A DNA stretch of 64,000 nt, taken from Pandoraea oxalativorans. Lineage in GTDB: Bacteria > Pseudomonadota > Gammaproteobacteria > Burkholderiales > Burkholderiaceae. Both the position numbers and the translations under genes were made by a program. Under the pieces are notes generated by a model. The model was not told the origin of the DNA, ran no database searches, and saw nothing but the letters and a program-made list of their open reading frames with translations. Shown piece by piece: positions 16,588 through 25,752 of this stretch. Location: assembly GCF_000972785.3 (NCBI RefSeq), contig NZ_CP011253.3, positions 62,001 to 126,000 of the forward strand, read 5' to 3'. How positions within the stretch are numbered: position 1 is the first letter of the stretch; every line of letters begins with the position of its first letter.

Positions 16588-17775
16588 ATGATGCTCCCCA
16601 CGACTTCTCCGCCGTCCCGTTGGGCGATCCCGCTCCTTGCCGTACAACTCTTCCTCGTGACGTTCTGCGTCAATCTGCAAGCGCCGCTGGTGCCGCATTA
16701 CGCGGCGGCGAGCAGCTACGGCACGGGGGCGCAGGCGCTGGCGTTTGCGTGTTACGTCGGCGCGCTGGTCCCGGCGTTATTGTTGCTCGCGGGGTTGTCC
16801 GATCGCGTGGGTCGTCGCTTGCCGCTCGTCGTCGCACTCCTGCTGGGCCTCGTGGGCACGTGGCTGACGCTGCGCTGGCCGACGCTGGTCGCGCTCGGTG
16901 GCGCGCGCGCTTGCTACGGACTGGCGACCGGGCTCGTCGCGGGCAGCGGCACGGCTTACATGACGGAGTTGTACGGAGATCGTGACGACGCAGCGACACG
17001 CGGCGCAGCGCTGGTCGCGGCGGCGACGTCGCTCGGCTTCGGCACCGGCGCGCTCGTCACGGGGCTGTGCCTGATCGTCGCGCCATCGATGTTGCCGCCG
17101 TTGAGCTTGTGGACGTATTTGCCGCTGGCGCTGGCTGCGGCGCTCGCCGTCGCCGCGTTGCCTGCACCGGCACGTCATCCGAACGTGCCGTGGTTGCGCT
17201 GGCCGGTGCTTGCGCCCGGGACGGTGCCGCTGGGCATGGCCATTCTGCTCGCGTGGGCAGCGGTGGGCGTTGTGATCGGTGTGGTGCCGTCGGCGCTGGC
17301 CGCGCACGGACATGCCGCATGGGCGGGATTCGCGACGTTCTTCGTCGTCTCGACCGGTCTGCTGTTCCAGCCCGCGGCTCGCCGCATGGCCCCGGTGCGC
17401 GCCGTTCGGGTCGGGTTGGCGTTGGTGCCGCTGGGCTTCTGCGTGCTCGCGTTGGGGGTGGTGTACGTCAGCCTGCCCGCGATTCTCGCGGGCGCCGCCG
17501 TCGCCAGTTCGGCGTGCTACGGCTTCACTTATCTTGGCGGACTGGCCGCCGTCAATTCGGCGGTCGCGCCAGCATTGCGCGCGCGCGCCGCCGCCGGGTA
17601 CTTCCTGTTCGCGTACTTCGGCTTTTCGGTGCCGGTCGTCACCAGCGGCTGGCTTGCCGATCGCTTCGGCATGCCCGTCGCCCTCGCCTTGTTCACTGCC
17701 GCGTTGATCGTGGGCAGTGCAGCGCTCGCGGTGGTGCTGCGTCGCGAGCGCGCAGCGCTTACGCGTCCGGTTTGA
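16588..17775 (+). CDS. MFS transporter
   Basis: About 395 residues and 12 membrane helices. The loop 2-3 motif GLSDRVGRRLPL, the ATGLVAGSGTAYMTEL stretch in helices 4-5 and SGWLADRFGMP after helix 10 mark the major facilitator fold. Substrate unknown. I chose the paired ATG codons at 16588/16591; an in-frame ATG at 16510 lies close to the MocR start and is less likely. It is divergent from the MocR gene and its 3' end overlaps the convergent RpiR gene by 17 bp. Confidence 0.85.
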   Translation: MMLPTTSPPSRWAIPLLAVQLFLVTFCVNLQAPLVPHYAAASSYGTGAQALAFACYVGALVPALLLLAGLSDRVGRRLPLVVALLLGLVGTWLTLRWPTLVALGGARACYGLATGLVAGSGTAYMTELYGDRDDAATRGAALVAAATSLGFGTGALVTGLCLIVAPSMLPPLSLWTYLPLALAAALAVAALPAPARHPNVPWLRWPVLAPGTVPLGMAILLAWAAVGVVIGVVPSALAAHGHAAWAGFATFFVVSTGLLFQPAARRMAPVRAVRVGLALVPLGFCVLALGVVYVSLPAILAGAAVASSACYGFTYLGGLAAVNSAVAPALRARAAAGYFLFAYFGFSVPVVTSGWLADRFGMPVALALFTAALIVGSAALAVVLRRERAALTRPV

Positions 17776-18697
17776 CGCGGGGGCCGGGTTGGCCCGGGTT
17801 GTTCGAGCCGCTCCCCGACGGGCTGACGTAGGCCCCGGTGCCGTGCAACTGATCTTCGGCCAGTTCCAGCGCCCGCACGGCACCGCGTCCCTTGCGGGCG
17901 AGCAGCATTTCGACGAGTGTCTCCACCACGGCAATCCCCGCCGTGATCGATGGGAAGAACGACGGGCTTTCGTGCGAGAACAGTACTGTTACGTCCGCAT
18001 CGAGCGCGAGCGGCGAGACCGTCGAGTCCGTGAGCGCGAGCACACGGGCACCGGCGGCGCGTGCCGCGCGCGTCACGATCAGCGCTTCGTTCGAATAAGG
18101 CGCGAAGCTGATCACCACCACCACGTCGCGCGCCGAGAGCGCTCGCAATTCCATTTCCAACGTGCCCGCTTCGCCACGGATGAGGTGCACCGTCGGCCGG
18201 AACAGCCGGTAGATGTACTGGAACGTGAACGCGATGGGAAAGCACGCGCGAAAGCCTGCCACGTGCACCGTTCCCGCATTCGCGAGCAGATCGACGGCCG
18301 CGCTCAGCGAGTCGTTCGCGCCGGCTTCCGTCAGATCGAGGTTGTTGTGCTGCACGCGGAACATTTCGGGCACCATGCGCGCGGCGTCGCCCTCGCGGAT
18401 CACCTGTCGTGCGCGACTCGCATAGGGCTGCGGTCCGAGACGAATCGATTCGAGGAACAACTCGCGAAGGCCATGCCATCCTTCGAAGCCGAGATGCTGC
18501 GCGAGCCGCACGAAGGTGGCCGGTTGCACGCCCGCCTCGGCGGCAATCGCGCGCATCGAACTGATCGGCACCCGTTGCGGATGGTCGAGAAGAAAGCGTG
18601 CGCCCGCCTGAAATTGCGGGCTCAGTTGGGCGTAGCGCTCACGCAGCAGCGCGTTGAGCTGGTCGAGCGTCTGCGGCAACGCTGTGGCTTGTGTCAT
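17759..18697 (-). CDS. RpiR/MurR-family transcriptional regulator with SIS domain
   Basis: About 312 residues from the ATG at 18697: N-terminal RpiR-type helix-turn-helix (about 10-85; VPISSMRAIAAEAGVQPATFVRLAQHLG) and a SIS phosphosugar-isomerase domain (about 130-260; GTVHVAGFRACF and VVVISFAPYSNEAL). The C-terminal 30 residues are Gly/Pro-rich. Family members respond to sugar phosphates or amino-acid-derived effectors. It is divergent from the aminotransferase-BKACE operon, which it most likely controls; two AACnnnnGTTGCA elements lie between them. Confidence 0.9.
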   Translation of the reverse strand: MTQATALPQTLDQLNALLRERYAQLSPQFQAGARFLLDHPQRVPISSMRAIAAEAGVQPATFVRLAQHLGFEGWHGLRELFLESIRLGPQPYASRARQVIREGDAARMVPEMFRVQHNNLDLTEAGANDSLSAAVDLLANAGTVHVAGFRACFPIAFTFQYIYRLFRPTVHLIRGEAGTLEMELRALSARDVVVVISFAPYSNEALIVTRAARAAGARVLALTDSTVSPLALDADVTVLFSHESPSFFPSITAGIAVVETLVEMLLARKGRGAVRALELAEDQLHGTGAYVSPSGSGSNNPGQPGPRVKPDA

Positions 18698-18729
18698 TGG
18701 GGGATGGCAACACGGCGGCGAAAGAATGT

Positions 18730-18742
18730 AACGATTGTTGCA
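18730..18742. promoter_or_regulatory. AACnnnnGTTGCA element, copy 1
   Basis: AACGATTGTTGCA, just upstream of the RpiR start. A second element of the same pattern stands at 18851-18863 in the same divergent spacer. Together they are candidate RpiR operators. Confidence 0.4.
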
Positions 18743-18850
18743 TGAAATGCCGCAAGCGCGCACGCCCTTTCCTTTGGGCCTGTGGCCTGCGGTGGAACAC
18801 CAAGTGTGGTAATGGTCTTGAGCGAGGTGTTGCGCTCACAAAACGAGTGA

Positions 18851-18863
18851 AACATATGTTGCA
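18851..18863. promoter_or_regulatory. AACnnnnGTTGCA element, copy 2
   Basis: AACATATGTTGCA contains the perfect palindrome AACATATGTT and shares the AACnnnnGTTGCA pattern with copy 1. It lies 112 bp upstream of the aminotransferase start. Confidence 0.4.
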
Positions 18864-18974
18864 AACGACGGGCGATGCGCCTACACTGAGCGGCATCGTT
18901 CGCGAGACCGATGGTCGGGCGGCCACCCGCCGGTCAGTCTCGTTTTGCACCATCTTTCCGTCAGGGGTTCAGGC

Positions 18975-20318
18975 ATGACTCACGTGTTTCATCGCAATCC
19001 GCGCCAGACGTTGCCCGTCGCGGTCGGCGGTCAGGGAATCGAGTTGATCGACAGCAACGGCAAGCACTATCTCGACGCCTGCGGTGGCGCGGCGGTCTCG
19101 TGCCTCGGTCACGGACATCCCCGCGTGATCGAGGCGATGCAGCAACAGGCGGCGCAGCTGGCGTATGCCCACACGTCGTTCTTCACGACCGAAGTGGCCG
19201 AGCAACTGGCCGACACGCTCGCCGCGAGCGCGCCCGGCGATCTGAACCACGTGTACTTCGTCAGCGGCGGTTCCGAAGGCGTGGAGGCAGCGCTCAAACT
19301 CGCGCGTCAGTACTTCGTCGAGATCGGCCAGCCGCAGCGTCAGTTCTTCATTGCGCGCCGTCAGAGCTATCACGGCAACACGCTCAGCGCGCTCGCTATC
19401 GGCGGCAATGCCTGGCGACGCGAGCCGTTCCTGCCGTTGCTCGTGCCGGCGCATCACGTCTCGCCGTGCTTTGCTTATCGCGAGCGTCTCGACGGCGAAA
19501 GCGATGCCGCGTACGTGCAGCGTCTGGCGGACGAACTCGAAGCGAAGATTCTCGAACTCGGCGGCGACACGGTGATCGCGTTCGTTGCGGAAACGGTGGT
19601 CGGCGCGACGGCTGGCGCGGTGCCGCCGGTGGGCGACTACCTCAAGCGCATGCGCGCCGTGTGCGACAAGTACGGCGTGCTGTTGCTGCTCGACGAAGTG
19701 ATGTCCGGCATGGGCCGCACCGGTTACCTGTTCGCCTGCGAAGAGGACGGTGTCACACCGGACATCCTCGTCATCGCCAAGGGTCTCGGCGCAGGCTATC
19801 AGCCGATCGGCGCCATGCTGTGCTCGGACAAGATTTTCGACGCCGTCGTCGGCGGCTCGGGCTTCTTCCAGCACGGTCATACGTACCTCGGACACGCGAT
19901 GGCGTGTGCGGCGGCGCTCGCCGTGCAGCGCACGATTGCCGACGAGAACCTGCTGGAGAACGTGAAGGCGCGCGGCGAGCAATTGCGTGCCTGTCTGCGT
20001 GAAGTGTTCGCCGAACACCCGAACGTGGGTGACGTGCGCGGACGCGGGCTATTCGTCGGCGTCGAATTCGTCGCCGACCGCGCGACGAAGCAAACACTGC
20101 CGACGGCCGACAAGACACACGCGCGTTTGAAGGCGGCTGCCAAGGCGCGCGGCCTGCTGATCTACCCGATGGGTGGCACGGTCGACGGCGTTCACGGCGA
20201 CCACGCGCTGATCGCGCCGCCGTTCATCTGCCAGCCGGGCGACATCGACCGCATCGTCGAGCGACTGGCGCTCGCCGTGGCGGACGTCACAGGCGTGAAG
20301 GCCGGAGGCGCGGCATGA
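18975..20318 (+). CDS. Class III PLP-dependent aminotransferase
   Basis: 447 residues of the omega-amino acid/ornithine-type aminotransferase family, which moves an amino group (often a non-alpha one) to pyruvate or 2-oxoglutarate. Visible key parts: SGGSEGVEAALKLAR, SYHGNTLSAL, the cofactor-binding LLLDEVMSGMGRTG (Asp240), and the PLP lysine Lys269 in VIAKGLGAGYQPIGA. The ATG at 18975 has AGGGG upstream and matches the family start. The stop codon overlaps the start of the next gene by 4 bp, so the two enzymes are translationally coupled: a keto product of this enzyme is probably the substrate of the BKACE enzyme. The exact amino substrate cannot be read from sequence. Confidence 0.9.
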   Translation: MTHVFHRNPRQTLPVAVGGQGIELIDSNGKHYLDACGGAAVSCLGHGHPRVIEAMQQQAAQLAYAHTSFFTTEVAEQLADTLAASAPGDLNHVYFVSGGSEGVEAALKLARQYFVEIGQPQRQFFIARRQSYHGNTLSALAIGGNAWRREPFLPLLVPAHHVSPCFAYRERLDGESDAAYVQRLADELEAKILELGGDTVIAFVAETVVGATAGAVPPVGDYLKRMRAVCDKYGVLLLLDEVMSGMGRTGYLFACEEDGVTPDILVIAKGLGAGYQPIGAMLCSDKIFDAVVGGSGFFQHGHTYLGHAMACAAALAVQRTIADENLLENVKARGEQLRACLREVFAEHPNVGDVRGRGLFVGVEFVADRATKQTLPTADKTHARLKAAAKARGLLIYPMGGTVDGVHGDHALIAPPFICQPGDIDRIVERLALAVADVTGVKAGGAA

Positions 20319-21157
20319 TACGACGCTACGCGCTGGCGGTCGCACCGAACGGCGCGCGCCGCACGCACGCCGACCATCCGGCGTTGCCGATGACGCCGAC
20401 GGAACTCGGTGAATGTGCCAAGGCGTGTCTCGACGCGGGCGCGGCCATGATCCATCTGCATGTACGCAAGGCAGACGGCACGCACAGCCTGGAAGTGGCG
20501 GACTATGCGGCGGGCATTGCGGCCGTGCGTCGCGCGGTGGGCGACGCGCTGGTGTTGCAGGTGACGACCGAGGCGGTCGGCATCTACACGCCCGAGCAGC
20601 AGATTGCGACGGTGCACGCGCTGCATCCCGAAGCGATTTCGGTCGCGTTGCGCGAAGTGCTGCCCGACGCGGCGCACGCGAGCGCTGCCGAGGCGTTCTT
20701 CGACTGGCTGTGGCGCGAGCAGATCACGACGCAGTACATCCTGTACGACACCGAGGACGTGGCGCATTACTGGCGCTTGCGCGCGAGCGGCGCGATTCGT
20801 CCGGGCCGCCATTGGGTACTGTTCGTGCTGGGCCGCTACAGTAAAGGGCAGTTGTCGTCGCCGTCGGACTTGCTGCCGTTTCTCGCCGCCTGGCAAGCTG
20901 GGGCGGACGGGCTTGGGCAAGCCGCCGACGCGACCCCGTGGGCGATGTGCGCCTTCGGGCCGCGCGAGGCCGAGTGCGCGCTGGCCGCAGTGTTGCAGGG
21001 CGGCCACGCCCGGATCGGCTTCGAGAACAACCTCTACCTGCCGGACGGCAGCGTTTCCCCGGGCAATGCCGCATCGCTTGCTGCGCTGACAGCCGCCGCC
21101 ACCCCGCTGGCCCTCGCGCCCATGACGGCGGACGCGCTGCGCGAACTGACCCGCTGA
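20315..21157 (+). CDS. Beta-keto acid cleavage enzyme (BKACE, formerly DUF849)
   Basis: 280 residues. BKACE enzymes use acetyl-CoA to cleave a beta-keto acid into acetoacetate and a new acyl-CoA; the founding member, Kce, acts on 3-keto-5-aminohexanoate in lysine fermentation. The zinc ligands are seen as His47 and His49 in MIHLHVR; the C-terminal FENNLYLPDG fits the third-ligand region. The central QVTTEAVGIYTPEQQ and the substrate-facing helices differ from lysine-fermentation Kce, so the native substrate is open. The gene overlaps the aminotransferase stop by 4 bp. It ends the operon. Confidence 0.88.
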   Translation: MIRRYALAVAPNGARRTHADHPALPMTPTELGECAKACLDAGAAMIHLHVRKADGTHSLEVADYAAGIAAVRRAVGDALVLQVTTEAVGIYTPEQQIATVHALHPEAISVALREVLPDAAHASAAEAFFDWLWREQITTQYILYDTEDVAHYWRLRASGAIRPGRHWVLFVLGRYSKGQLSSPSDLLPFLAAWQAGADGLGQAADATPWAMCAFGPREAECALAAVLQGGHARIGFENNLYLPDGSVSPGNAASLAALTAAATPLALAPMTADALRELTR

Positions 21158-21382
21158 CCACCGGGACATCCGGTGGCCTTCGATGGCCTCCGGAGGCGTT
21201 CGGACAGCGGTCCACCCGGGCACAAGCCGTGTCCGGGCGTGCGCGACAAATCAGAAATAAACCCAAATACACGGCCTGACCGGCGTTGCCCGGCCGGGCC
21301 GCTGTAATAGAATCGGCGTAACCTCAAAAAGGCCCGCGTCGCCCTCCCCGGCACCGGGCGTGAACACGAACGGGAGCGCGGC

Positions 21383-23032
21383 GTGAAACACTGGTCGATC
21401 CGACATCGCATTCTGGCCAGTTTTGGCCTGATCCTTGCCCTGATGGCCCTGATGGCCGGCATCGCTTACACGCGACTGTCCGCCATCGAAGTGGAGGCGC
21501 ACAGTGTTGAACACGACTCCACGCCGGGCCTCTACTACAGCACGATGCTGCGCGGCGCGTGGTTCGAGAGCTATCAGTTGCTCCAGCAGGTCGTCGCCAT
21601 CGACGACAACGACAAGACCCGTGCGATCGACCTCGACACGTTGCGCTCGGCGGATGCCCGCATCGACGGCTGGATCAAGGATTACGGCACGACCGTCAAT
21701 CGTACCGTCGACCGGATGCAATACGACGAGGTGCGCGGCGTGCGCACGCAGTACGCGCGCATCAGCACGCAGGTGCTCAAGCTCGTGGCCGACGGTCAGT
21801 TGCCCGCCGCCCGCGCCATGCTGACCGACCAGCTGTATCCCGAATGGGGCCGGGGGCGCTCCGCGATCCAACGTCTGGTCGACACGAACAAGACGTTTGC
21901 CGACGAGTCGACGCATAACATCAACGAAGCCGTGACGGCCGCCAAGGCCACGTTGCTCATCACGCTGGGCGTGGCGCTCGCGGCGGCTATCCTGGCTGGC
22001 TGGATGCTGTTCCGCGCGATCAGCGTGCCGCTCGCGAGCGTGATGCATATCCTGGAAGTCATGCGCGCGGGCGATCTGACCAAGCGCCTCGATCTGGCGC
22101 GTCGCGATGAATTCGGTGCGCTGGAGTCGGGTTTCAACCGAATGACGGACGAACTGACGGGCCTGGTCGGGCAGGCGCAGAAGTCGGCGTTGCAGGTGAC
22201 GACCTCGGTGACCGAGATTGCCGCGACGTCGCGTCAGCAACAGGCCACTGCGTCGGAGACGGCGGCGACGACAACCGAGATCGGTGCGACCTCGCGCGAG
22301 ATCTTCGCCACGTCGCGCGATCTGGCGCGCACCATGACCGAAGTGGCGGGCGTGGCCGATCATGCGGCGTCGCTCGCAGGGACGGGACACGTTGGCCTTA
22401 CGCGCATGGAAGACGCCATGCGTCATGTCATGGACGCGGCGGGCTCGGTCAATGGCAAGCTCGGCATCCTCAACGAGAAAGCGGGCAATATCAATCAGGT
22501 GGTGACGACGATCACGAAGGTCGCGGATCAGACCAACCTGCTTTCGCTGAACGCGGCCATCGAAGCCGAGAAGGCGGGCGAGTACGGTCGCGGCTTTGCG
22601 GTGGTGGCGACCGAGATCCGGCGTCTGGCCGATCAGACGGCCGTGGCGACCTACGACATCGAGCAGATGATCAAGGAGATCCAGTCGGCGGTGTCGGCCG
22701 GGGTGATGGGGATGGACAAGTTCGCCGAGGAAGTGCGTCGCGGCATGGACGAGATGCGTCAGGTCGGCGATCAGCTCGCGCAGATCATCGCGCAGGTGCA
22801 GACGCTGCCGCCGCGCTTCCAGGTCGTCAACGAGGGCATGCAGGCGCAGGCCACGGGCGCGGAGCAGATCAATCAGGCGCTGGTGCAGCTCTCCGAGGCG
22901 GCGCAGCAGACGGCCGAATCGTTGCAGCAGTCGAGCCAGGCCATCGAAGAGCTCAATCACGTTGCCAACGGTCTCAAGAGCGGGGTGTCGCGCTTCAAGG
23001 TGCAGGCGTTGCCGCCCACGGGACTCGTCTGA
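21383..23032 (+). CDS. wspA: WspA: methyl-accepting chemotaxis-type surface-sensing receptor
   Basis: 549 residues: cytoplasmic start, membrane helix 1 (about 10-29), periplasmic four-helix-bundle sensor (31-188), helix 2 (190-211), HAMP (about 211-265) and a long signalling coiled coil. The hairpin tip contains [20 protein letters not shown] and is followed by [19 protein letters not shown], typical of WspA. In Pseudomonas, WspA senses surface contact and drives the WspE kinase. First gene of a seven-gene operon (to 30314); no terminator is seen inside. The C-terminus has no obvious CheR-docking pentapeptide. Confidence 0.93.
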   Translation: MKHWSIRHRILASFGLILALMALMAGIAYTRLSAIEVEAHSVEHDSTPGLYYSTMLRGAWFESYQLLQQVVAIDDNDKTRAIDLDTLRSADARIDGWIKDYGTTVNRTVDRMQYDEVRGVRTQYARISTQVLKLVADGQLPAARAMLTDQLYPEWGRGRSAIQRLVDTNKTFADESTHNINEAVTAAKATLLITLGVALAAAILAGWMLFRAISVPLASVMHILEVMRAGDLTKRLDLARRDEFGALESGFNRMTDELTGLVGQAQKSALQVTTSVTEIAATSRQQQATASETAATTTEIGATSREIFATSRDLARTMTEVAGVADHAASLAGTGHVGLTRMEDAMRHVMDAAGSVNGKLGILNEKAGNINQVVTTITKVADQTNLLSLNAAIEAEKAGEYGRGFAVVATEIRRLADQTAVATYDIEQMIKEIQSAVSAGVMGMDKFAEEVRRGMDEMRQVGDQLAQIIAQVQTLPPRFQVVNEGMQAQATGAEQINQALVQLSEAAQQTAESLQQSSQAIEELNHVANGLKSGVSRFKVQALPPTGLV

Positions 23033-23057
23033 CGTCGTTTATTTCGCGGACACTGCC

Positions 23058-23582
23058 ATGTTGTTCCTGCGTTTCGCCATCGCGACCGATTACTACGTCA
23101 TCGAAGCGGGCCACGTCGCCGAGGTGCTGCCGTGGCTGGCGCTCAAGCGTTTGCCCGCCGCACCGGCATGGGTGGCGGGCGCGTTCAGCTATCGTGGCGA
23201 GTCGGTGCCGGTGATCGATCTGACGCGGCTCGCGACGGGACGTGATGCACCCGCGCGCCGCTCCACGCGGCTGGTGCTCGTGCACTATCCCGCGCCCGGC
23301 CCGAACGCCCGGCGTCTGGGGGTGCTCGTCGAGCGCGCGACGGATACGTTGCGTGCCGATCCGGCGGCGTTTCAGACGAGCGGTGTCGACCTGCCCGAAG
23401 GCCGCTATCTCGGCCCGGTACTCGATACCGACGACGGACTCGTGCAGTGGGTGCGCGTCGATCAGTTGCTCACGCCCGAAGCGCGCGCCATGCTGTTCGA
23501 CGCCGCAAAGGATGCACTGGCCGACGAGGCAGACGGCGCAAGTGATACAGGCGCGCCAAACGCCACGGAGGCGGCGTCATGA
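23058..23582 (+). CDS. wspB: WspB: CheW-like coupling protein
   Basis: 174 residues, one CheW domain (about 3-140; FAIATDYYVIEAGHVAEVLPW, then AGAFSYRGESVPVIDL). It should link WspA receptors to the WspE kinase. The ATG at 23058 was chosen because upstream in-frame sequence overlaps wspA and is Arg/Cys-rich. It starts 25 bp after wspA and its stop overlaps wspC by 4 bp. Confidence 0.9.
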   Translation: MLFLRFAIATDYYVIEAGHVAEVLPWLALKRLPAAPAWVAGAFSYRGESVPVIDLTRLATGRDAPARRSTRLVLVHYPAPGPNARRLGVLVERATDTLRADPAAFQTSGVDLPEGRYLGPVLDTDDGLVQWVRVDQLLTPEARAMLFDAAKDALADEADGASDTGAPNATEAAS

Positions 23583-25078
23583 GCCACGTGCGAGACATCG
23601 AACGCTTGCTGTACGACACGATGGGGCTGGACGCCGAGACGCTCGGCGCGAACGCCATCGAACGTGCGATACGCGTGCGTCTCGCCGCCCTTTCCACCGC
23701 GTCGCCCGACATGCAGGACGCGCCGCCGTACTCGCGTTACTGGCAGCGCTTGCAGCAATCGCCGCAGGAATTGCAGGCGCTGATCGAGGCGGTGGTGGTG
23801 CCCGAGACATGGTTCTTCCGGCATCGCGATGCCTTCACCGCGCTGGCGCAGATGGTCCAGGAGGCGCGCGAATCTCGTCGGGGCACCGCGCGCGAAGGAC
23901 AGGCGCTGCGACTGCTGAGCTTGCCGTGTTCCACCGGCGAGGAACCGTATTCGATGGCGATGACGATGTTCGACGCGGGCCTCGGTCCGAACGACTTCAC
24001 CATCGACGCGCTAGACATCAGCGAACGCGCGCTTGCCGTTGCCCGAGAGGGACTCTACGGACGCAATTCGTTTCGCGGCCCGCCGGGCACGATGCTGTTC
24101 CGGGATCGCTACTTCTCGCCTGAGGGCGAGAACTATCGTGTGATCGGTGCGCTGCGTACGCAGGTGCGCTGGCACGCGGGCAATCTGTTCGATCCGTCGC
24201 TCGTCGACCGGCTGGGCACATTCGATTACGTGTTCTTCCGTAACGTGCTGATCTACTTCGACCGCGACGGGCAGCGTCGTGCCATCGTCGCGCTCGAACA
24301 ACTCATGCGCATGGGCGCGACGCTCTTCGCCGGGCCGGCAGAGGGGGGAACACTGACCAGCAACGGGCTGGCACCGACGGGGCACATGCAGGCGTTTTCG
24401 TTCCGCGTGGCGGGGCCGGTGCGCGATGTGAAGACGTCGGCAGGTCCGTCGCGTCCGACGGGCACGCTCGACGCCTTCCGTCCCGCACCGCCAGCCAGTG
24501 CCCTCGATGCCGTGGCGCAGCATCGCGTTGCGTTGCCACACGTGTCGCACATTTCGCCCTCGTCTGCGCAAGCGCAGACCCCCCTGGCGCCTTTGACGGT
24601 GGGCGGGCCATCGCGCACATTTGCGCCGGTGACACCGCTCAAGCCGCCGCCCGATTCCGCGCGCGCCGATGTTTTTCAGCAAGTCGATGCCACCGCCAGA
24701 ACGGCCATTGCTGTGCAACTGACGCAGGCGCAAACTGCCGCCGACGCCGGCGATTTCGCGGGCGCCGTGGCGTTGTGCCGTGCGGTGCTGGCTGTCGACC
24801 GGGCCAGTGCGCAAGCCGAGTATCTGCTGGGGCTGGTCGAAGATGCGCAGGGCGACGCACAGGGCGCACTCGTCCATTACCGCCGCGCGCTCTATCTGGA
24901 GCCGGGACATTACGAAGCGCTGGTGCATTGCGCTGCGCTGCTCGACGCGCGCGGTGATGCTGTTGGCGCACGACGTTTGCTGGAGCGCGCCGAGCGCACC
25001 GAACGTGCGGACACGGCTTCGCGCACGACCACCGAATCGCATGATCAGACGCATCGCCACGGGAACCGACATCGATGA
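23579..25078 (+). CDS. wspC: WspC: CheR-type methyltransferase with TPR tail
   Basis: 499 residues. The CheR methyltransferase domain (about 1-280) has the SAM-binding SLPCSTGEEPYSMAM, the ALDISERALAVAREG acidic loop and FDYVFFRNVLIYFD. It is followed by a Pro/Ser-rich linker (about 285-365) and tetratricopeptide repeats (about 385-480; AGAVALCRAVLAVDRASAQAEYLLGL). It methylates WspA glutamates to raise signalling. Four-base overlaps join it to wspB and wspD. Confidence 0.92.
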   Translation: MSHVRDIERLLYDTMGLDAETLGANAIERAIRVRLAALSTASPDMQDAPPYSRYWQRLQQSPQELQALIEAVVVPETWFFRHRDAFTALAQMVQEARESRRGTAREGQALRLLSLPCSTGEEPYSMAMTMFDAGLGPNDFTIDALDISERALAVAREGLYGRNSFRGPPGTMLFRDRYFSPEGENYRVIGALRTQVRWHAGNLFDPSLVDRLGTFDYVFFRNVLIYFDRDGQRRAIVALEQLMRMGATLFAGPAEGGTLTSNGLAPTGHMQAFSFRVAGPVRDVKTSAGPSRPTGTLDAFRPAPPASALDAVAQHRVALPHVSHISPSSAQAQTPLAPLTVGGPSRTFAPVTPLKPPPDSARADVFQQVDATARTAIAVQLTQAQTAADAGDFAGAVALCRAVLAVDRASAQAEYLLGLVEDAQGDAQGALVHYRRALYLEPGHYEALVHCAALLDARGDAVGARRLLERAERTERADTASRTTTESHDQTHRHGNRHR

Positions 25079-25752
25079 CCTACCGCGAATCCGCGCCTGA
25101 GACCGGTCCCGTGTCCGGCGAGCGCAAACCTTCTTCGCCAGCGGCTGCGAACGGCACGCAGCCCTCGCAAGCGAACGGCAACACGCTGCATCGGCAAGCG
25201 GCGGAATTGCTCGACCGTCTGCCCGTGGTGCCGGTCGATCCGGCACCGTGGCGCGCCATCCCCGGCGAACAGGAGAGCGAGCGCGGTGCGTCGCTGTTGC
25301 TTTTCCGGCTGGCGGACGAATGGCTCGCCCTGCCCGCCTCCACCATCGAAGAAGTCGCCCCCATGCGCGGCTGGCATTCCGTGCCGGGCCATCGGCAACG
25401 GGCGTTGCTGGGGCTCGTCAACCTGCGCGGTGCGCTCGTGCCGTGTCTGTCGCTCGGCGAACTGCTCGGCGTGCAGCCTGTCCCGCAAACACAGACGCCG
25501 CCGACGAACAGTCTGCGCGCAAGCACGGCGCGACTGCTGGCGTTGCGTCATGGGCATCATCTGAGCGCGTTTCCGGTGACGGAAGTGCACGGCACGGTGA
25601 CCCCCGCACGCGCCTCCATGGGCGCCGTGCCTGCGACGGCGCTCGGTGCGTCGGACGGCTTTGCCGTCGCTGTGCTGCCGTGGCGCGACCACATCGTCGG
25701 TGTGCTGGACCCGCTGCGCGTTGGCGCGGCGTTCGACCGGAGCCTCGCATGA
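25075..25752 (+). CDS. wspD: WspD: second CheW-like coupling protein
   Basis: 225 residues: a disordered N-terminus (1-60) and one CheW domain (about 70-222; LLLFRLADEWLALPASTIEEVAPM, then GLVNLRGALVPCLSL). A second CheW protein at this place is characteristic of wsp operons. Four-base overlaps on both sides indicate translational coupling. Confidence 0.9.
   Translation: MTYRESAPETGPVSGERKPSSPAAANGTQPSQANGNTLHRQAAELLDRLPVVPVDPAPWRAIPGEQESERGASLLLFRLADEWLALPASTIEEVAPMRGWHSVPGHRQRALLGLVNLRGALVPCLSLGELLGVQPVPQTQTPPTNSLRASTARLLALRHGHHLSAFPVTEVHGTVTPARASMGAVPATALGASDGFAVAVLPWRDHIVGVLDPLRVGAAFDRSLA

Noticed and set aside
21200..21260. Hairpin-like sequence between the BKACE gene and wspA as a riboswitch
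   Set aside because: Only a short imperfect stem (about 8 bp with a wobble pair), no T-run and no match to a riboswitch class I know, including c-di-GMP riboswitches.
21251..22960. 569-codon open frame on the minus strand opposite wspA
   Set aside because: Arg/His/Leu-rich composition typical of an antisense shadow of a GC-rich gene; wspA on the other strand is unmistakable.
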